Position numbers and translations under genes: made by a program. Shown here in pieces: positions 59,610-64,000 of a DNA stretch of 64,000 bases. The notes under the pieces were generated by a model that saw only the letters and a program-made list of their open reading frames with translations, made no database searches and was not told the origin of the DNA. Positions within the stretch are counted from its first letter, which is position 1; each line of letters begins with the position of its first letter. The DNA lies in the NCBI GenBank assembly GCA_959347315.1, contig OY365809.1, positions 44,110,496-44,174,495 of the forward strand, read 5' to 3'. This stretch comes from Bimastos eiseni (taxonomy: Eukaryota > Annelida > Clitellata > Crassiclitellata > Lumbricidae).

Positions 59610-62078
59610 ATGGTAAGTGGCATGGATGTTGGTATATTTGTTCTGAGAGGCATGGGCGAGATTTGGAAAGGCATGGTGAGAGAGAAAGTTCGGTGATATT
59701 CGTGTGGTCAACGCCGTATTTACCACAAGCTCAATAAGGCCCCGGCCTACAGGGGAAGCAGATTTCAAGAGGCGGCAAAAGTTTGATTTATTATTTTATA
59801 AATAAAATTAATGATAGCAAGCCAATTGACTAGGAAAGATTTTGTTTAATCATTGTGTTATAGTGTTGTTAAAGTTTAAGCAACATAGGTGCCTACACTC
59901 ACTAAGTTGATACTTTTCATTTATTTTATTTTCTGATAGAAACAGATTGGTAGTGCTGGTTTCTCTTCCTACTGTAATGTCTGTTAAAATTTGCGGATTT
60001 CAATATCCAATTTCAATTATGAGAGGGACGGCACATAAATCTTTGCTAATTTTTAGATCCGCCCCTGGGATGAAGTAAGAAGAGCTAAGGTAGCGTTAGT
60101 TTGGATGTTGCAAGATAATAGCAGATTATGCAGGTAAAGGGAGCTCAGGAGAATCAAAAGCGAAGACACCAATAATGGCCAAGTAGATGGTGTACCTAGG
60201 AGTAGGATTTGATCGATTGTAATAGGGTAGGGTGAAATAGAATAGGTTTAATATATAGGGTAGGATACGTCTGAATGGGGAAGAAGAGGCTCGGATTATA
60301 GGCTCGGATAGAATAGAATAAGATAGGATAGGATAGAATAGGATGGAATTGGATACGATTCTGTAGAATAGAATCGATTAGGAAAGGAATTTGATACGAT
60401 TGGATACGATAAATTATTCATCTATACATCCTTTATACAAATGCTAGAGACCTGACCAGAATTCAGCATCTCATCAACAAGATGATGCGATTTTGATATC
60501 TTCCCAGCTGATCACCGACTGCGGAGAATCTGGCTAGAGAAGCAGATGGGCGATTGTTTAGGGCCATTTTAAATAACCCTGGTCATGTTCTGAAGAAACA
60601 CTTGCCTGCGCCTCGTTCGAGCAAGTACAACCTGCGACCTCGGGCCCATGAATTCACCTTACCACTTCATGTCTCGCCTCCTCTATAGAGATAATGTTTT
60701 GAACTGAAAGAGGAACTGTAGAAGATCTTTAGGTGTCTGACTCTGGCGCACAGATTGTATTAAATTTAACTATGTAAATTAAGTTGCTGTTTGTCAGCTT
60801 GATCATGATTAAACGAATATTGAATTGAAATGAATCCTGAAACCACGTTTATAACTTATTATTCGCGAGATATAAATTGGGAGAGAGTCTATAGGCGACC
60901 TTTAGCACATGCGACAAGTACGATATGTTATGATCCAGCCCGATCATCTTCCTGTCTCATCCTTACTCGACCCCCGGTCACCACTCTTCTCAAGTTTCCA
61001 ACCGAGCCAAATCCAATGCTGCAACACGTCTCTGGAACGACCTGCCTCCACCATCACTGCCTGTCATCCAGCATCATCTGACCCTTTGGAAATCGAACTC
61101 TGACCTTTCTTGGACTACCCTTTTAACAGCCATCTGATTCGACGCATCGCTCGTGAGAAAGCTGGTGCTATGCACTTGGTTTTCGACTGGCGCTTTAGGC
61201 ATTTGGAGATTACTATACCGATTACGTTTAACATGTGGGGGTGTCGTCGGATATATGATGCCGTATGCAGCATCATGACATGGGATATTGCATGTAACAC
61301 GAGGTAGCCATTCTGAAATAGTTCCAAGAAAAGATGTCCTCATCGACAAACGTTTCTCTCCCGCATATTACGGCGCAATATAAATGACTTGTTGCATCAC
61401 ATCGCATTATACTGCCCTACATACGCTAATTGTAATTGTAGCGTAATTGGATAGTTACATGTGACTTACATCTAGGTTATATATAGCGCTGTTCAGGAGC
61501 AAAAGAAATAAAGGGCTCTGCGTGAGCCTACGCGATATTAGACGTCAGTTACATATCAACTTCTATACATTGTATACTTTACTGTATTGCGTTGCCTTCA
61601 GGAAAGTAACCATTATGCACAGGGCTGGAAAGTCCCTATGTAAAGTGGTGTCACCAGTTTTGGGGCGATAATTGGGAGCAAAAATATTCAAATCCTTTTA
61701 ACATAACAGGCTGATTCATAAACTTGTAGTTATGAAGATAAATTGACGAATAACTAGGTCGCAAAAGTAAAAAATGCCTTTGGAGGTCTACCAAATCGTA
61801 TTTTCAAACAGAAGCAAAATTATTTAAATTGGGGCGACATCTATGTTTTAAAAAAAACATGCACACGGAATTTGACGCGTAACCATTCCTTTAATATAAA
61901 TTCCTTGTATAAAAACCTACGAACCATAGGTTACCTTCCAGGAGAAAAACAGGTTTCCCAGCTCTGGTTGCATATAATTAATCTGAGCTTTACATAGCGT
62001 ATTTTTCGACCTCTCTGAAACGTTGGTGTGTATTTTATTTTCAGGCGGAGCATAAATTATCGGACGAAGAGGTTGCAG
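59610..62078 (+). CDS. calmodulin/troponin-C-family EF-hand protein, 5' part (2 exons)
   Basis: The ATG at 59610-59612 is followed at once by a gtaagt donor. The next exon (62045-62078, after 'tattttcag') reads GCG GAG CAT ... GCA G and ends before gtaaat. Together they give MAEHKLSDEEVA plus one base of the next codon. This is the distinctive start structure of calmodulin-superfamily genes: initiator codon alone, then an exon of about 31 nt that ends in phase 1 after the first helix, compare MADQLTEEQIA. Here the exon is 34 nt, one codon longer. The sequence is too divergent for calmodulin itself; troponin C, a calmodulin-like protein or a related light chain are all possible. The EF-hand exons must lie beyond 64000; I found none in the window. 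Confidence 0.65.
60235..60415. repeat. degenerate (GATAG)n repeat
   Basis: 'gaataagataggataggata' type sequence in the long first intron. Confidence 0.85.
60430..60725 (+). mobile_element. LINE reverse-transcriptase C-terminal remnant
   Basis: One frame reads READGRLFRAILNNPGHVLKK and then LPAPRSSKYNLRPRAHEF before a stop. The Y-N-L-R-P-R...H-x-F pattern is typical of the end of LINE ORF2 proteins. 5' truncated and intronic. Confidence 0.65.
60930..61145 (+). mobile_element. LINE reverse-transcriptase C-terminal remnant, second type
   Basis: One frame carries SNAATRLWNDLPPPSLP, the W-N-D-L-P motif of LINE ends, near 61005-61055. No complete element. Confidence 0.55.
61480..61505 (-). mobile_element. 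LINE/SINE tail fragment
   Basis: 'tatatatagcgctgttcagg' resembles the reverse tail end. Confidence 0.3.
61620..61966. mobile_element. possible hAT-like element
   Basis: Left CAGGGCTGGAAAGTC and right GTTTCCCAGCTCTG are imperfect inverted repeats 347 bp apart. The flanks ATTATGCA and GTTGCATA do not form a clear duplication. It ends about 80 bases before the EF-hand gene's second exon. Confidence 0.5.
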
Positions 62079-62342
62079 GTAAATATCTTACCAGAAGAAA
62101 TCTACGTTAATTTTTAGTAATAGTTATTTTATTATTTTTTTATAATTTTCCATGGGTAAGTAATAGTCTCTCATCTAGCAGATAATTTTTTATCGTCCTT
62201 ACGGTTTTATCTTGGAGTCATTATCTCTATCTCAGATCTTATGTAGTGGTGCTTATGACAATTTGACCCCAGTACAAGTGCAGATTTTAACTCTTGGTGC
62301 TTATGCTATAGAGAATATATATCTGTGAAAGTAATAATTGCT

Positions 62343-62621
62343 GCTAAAGTTCTGATCTCTAAGTTTTCATATCTTTCAAAATTCTCATATCCGCGTAAGT
62401 TCTTATATGTATCAAAGTTCTTATCTCTATCAAAGTTCTTATCTCTTTCAAAGTTCTTATCTCTTTTAAAGTCTTTATCTTTGTCTAACATCTTTTCTCT
62501 GGATCATTATCCCTGTCCAAGATCTCACCTATAACGCTCTAAGTCCTTATCTCTGTCAAAATCTTTATCTCTGTCAACGTCTTTTTCTCTGTCAAAGTCT
62601 TTTTCTCTGTCAAAGGTGATT
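62343..62621. repeat. 18-bp minisatellite
   Basis: About 14 diverged units of 'aaagttcttatctctttc', the central ones nearly identical. Confidence 0.92.
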
Positions 62622-63539
62622 ATTATCTCTAGATGATTATTCATTTCCAAGCTATCACCTATAAACTACTAGTTCTTATCTCCTGTCTTAGTTATCTCCA
62701 ATCTTAGATTGCAATGACTTTGAGCATTAAATGTTCTGCATGATCAGCCTTCTACAGACCTTATCAACCGAAACCGAGCCACTGCCCTTTAGGCATTACA
62801 CCTTAACTATAGGCGTGTGCCCACCTTATCTGGTCGAGTTCTTTCTTCCATTGGAAAAGCGGCTTGTTGTCGTTCCCGCGCCTGCTCTTGCATTCTCAAA
62901 ACTACTACTACAAAGAAACGTAGTTTCTACTGTTTCGACATCAAAGGAGATATGCCGCCATATGCTCAAATATGCTCAAATATGTATATAATATATGTTT
63001 ATAGTATATCTGAAAATTTCCATACATATCTGATATACCTATAGATGCATATATATATTATATATAATATATATATTCATGAAATATACATCTGGGTGTA
63101 TATATGTGTGTATATATGTGTGTTCATGTACTGAATATGTGTGCTTTGATATTTCCACACTGCTGAAAACCACATAAAACTGTTTTTCTCCGGTCCGTCA
63201 ATGCATGCACTGCCTTGCTGTATTGGTGGCATGTAGACCACACCGTGATTTCACAGAAAACCATAGAACCTTTACAGTAGGCCACAAGACCTATGCAGTA
63301 GGTCATAGGGATTTTAAAATAGGTCACGTGGATCTTATAGCACCACATAGGATTTTACAATTGTCGATGAGCGTGTATATTGGCCTATTGCGATATAAGA
63401 CTTAGGCCTAATAATCTTCGTTTAATTTCAGACTTACATACAAGAACATTGATTTTATGATAGGCCTCAGTTTAATAGACCTTAGATGACGCGTTAACAC
63501 TAGGCCTGTAATTTTGTCTGTGTGCGCGTGTGTGTGTGC
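62622..63539. other. intron of the EF-hand gene, no exon seen
   Basis: AT-rich sequence with a TA-rich palindromic patch at 63040-63075. A WNK/LEKR-like fragment near 62815-62895 ('gtgcccaccttatctggtcg') resembles other LINE-tail remnants but is too decayed to call. Confidence 0.35.
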
Positions 63540-63615
63540 ATGCGATGATTGCAATATGATTAAGATGATTGCAATATGATTGAGATGATTGCAATATGAT
63601 TGAGATGATTGCCAT
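63540..63615. repeat. 20-bp tandem repeat
   Basis: Nearly four units of 'gatgattgcaatatgattga'. Confidence 0.95.
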
Positions 63616-63751
63616 GGGCTGTCCCCGTCAGTATGATTGACCTAAATTGTGTTATATCGGCGAAAATTCCATAAGTCGAGCGCTCCGAGTTAGGCAGAGT
63701 TATATAACTAAAGCGCTTGATTCTGCATTTTTAAGTTATCATTGCCTTCAA

Positions 63752-64000
63752 TAGGGCTGAGTACCGAAGTACTCGCGAATACTCGACTCCAAAAGTTACT
63801 CGAGTAATTTTTGTGCTCGAGTACTCGCATGATTCCGCTTCCGATCACTAACTGTTTGTGATTATACTATAATTACTGACATCATGAGGATTCGTGACAT
63901 CACGTACTCTAATTCATAGGCAGTCTGTTGCCTGCCAGACGGCTTTCCATAGCCTATATTTTATTTTTTGTGTAACAAAAAACTATCAATTTTCTGTTTC
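63752..64000. mobile_element. left end of a possible hAT-like element, cut by the window
   Basis: Starts 'tagggctgagtaccgaagta' and continues with 'ctcgcgaatactcgactcc' and 'gtgctcgagtactcgcatg'. Repeated ACTCGAG words are typical of a known hAT end type. The right end is outside. Confidence 0.4.

Overview
The window is metazoan nuclear DNA. It has small exons with GT-AG introns of a few hundred to a few thousand bases, no operons, and dense microsatellites and interspersed repeats. The striated-type myosin, ACSF2 and AMSH genes, together with the many 'taggcct'-like words and short hAT and LINE remnants, suggest a marine invertebrate. A deuterostome such as an echinoderm is my best guess, but the species is not determined.

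Layout. 1682-14309 (+): the 3' two thirds of a class II, striated-type muscle myosin heavy chain gene, from the end of the motor domain to the stop codon; its 5' exons lie left of the window. 17907-19149 (-): a two-exon FAM241B/C10orf35-like membrane protein with a glycine-rich tail, convergent with the myosin gene. 20606-21471 (+): a two-exon, 90-residue single-pass membrane protein that I could not assign to a family, divergent from the FAM241-like gene. 24255-36780 (-): a complete 16-exon ACSF2 acyl-CoA synthetase gene (607 residues), with one probable GC-AG intron. 40832-48182 (-): a complete STAMBP/AMSH deubiquitinase coding region (10 coding exons, 453 residues), with the JAMM catalytic site and a STAM-binding motif. 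52736-53041 (-): a weak candidate exon. 59610-62078 (+): the first two coding exons of a calmodulin/troponin-C-family gene, with an ATG-only first coding part; it runs off the right edge.

The genes are ordinary, unrelated neighbours: contractile motor, lipid activation, endosomal deubiquitination and calcium sensing. All splice phases in the five resolved multi-exon models close without a frameshift, and protein lengths match the families, so these loci look intact.

The rest is repeat-rich. There are five non-autonomous hAT-like elements with terminal inverted repeats, three of them with perfect 8-bp target duplications and one with a 7/8 duplication. Two copies of a palindromic element carry telomere-like words inside. 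About twenty copies of a LINE/SINE 3' tail end in 'gcgctatataaat', and there are several LINE reverse-transcriptase C-terminal remnants, tRNA-derived SINE heads, minisatellites, and long strand-asymmetric purine and pyrimidine tracts. I found no convincing novel multi-gene system. The most unusual signals are the element families, the AMSH motif duplication, the GC-AG intron and the duplicated intronic blocks in STAMBP.
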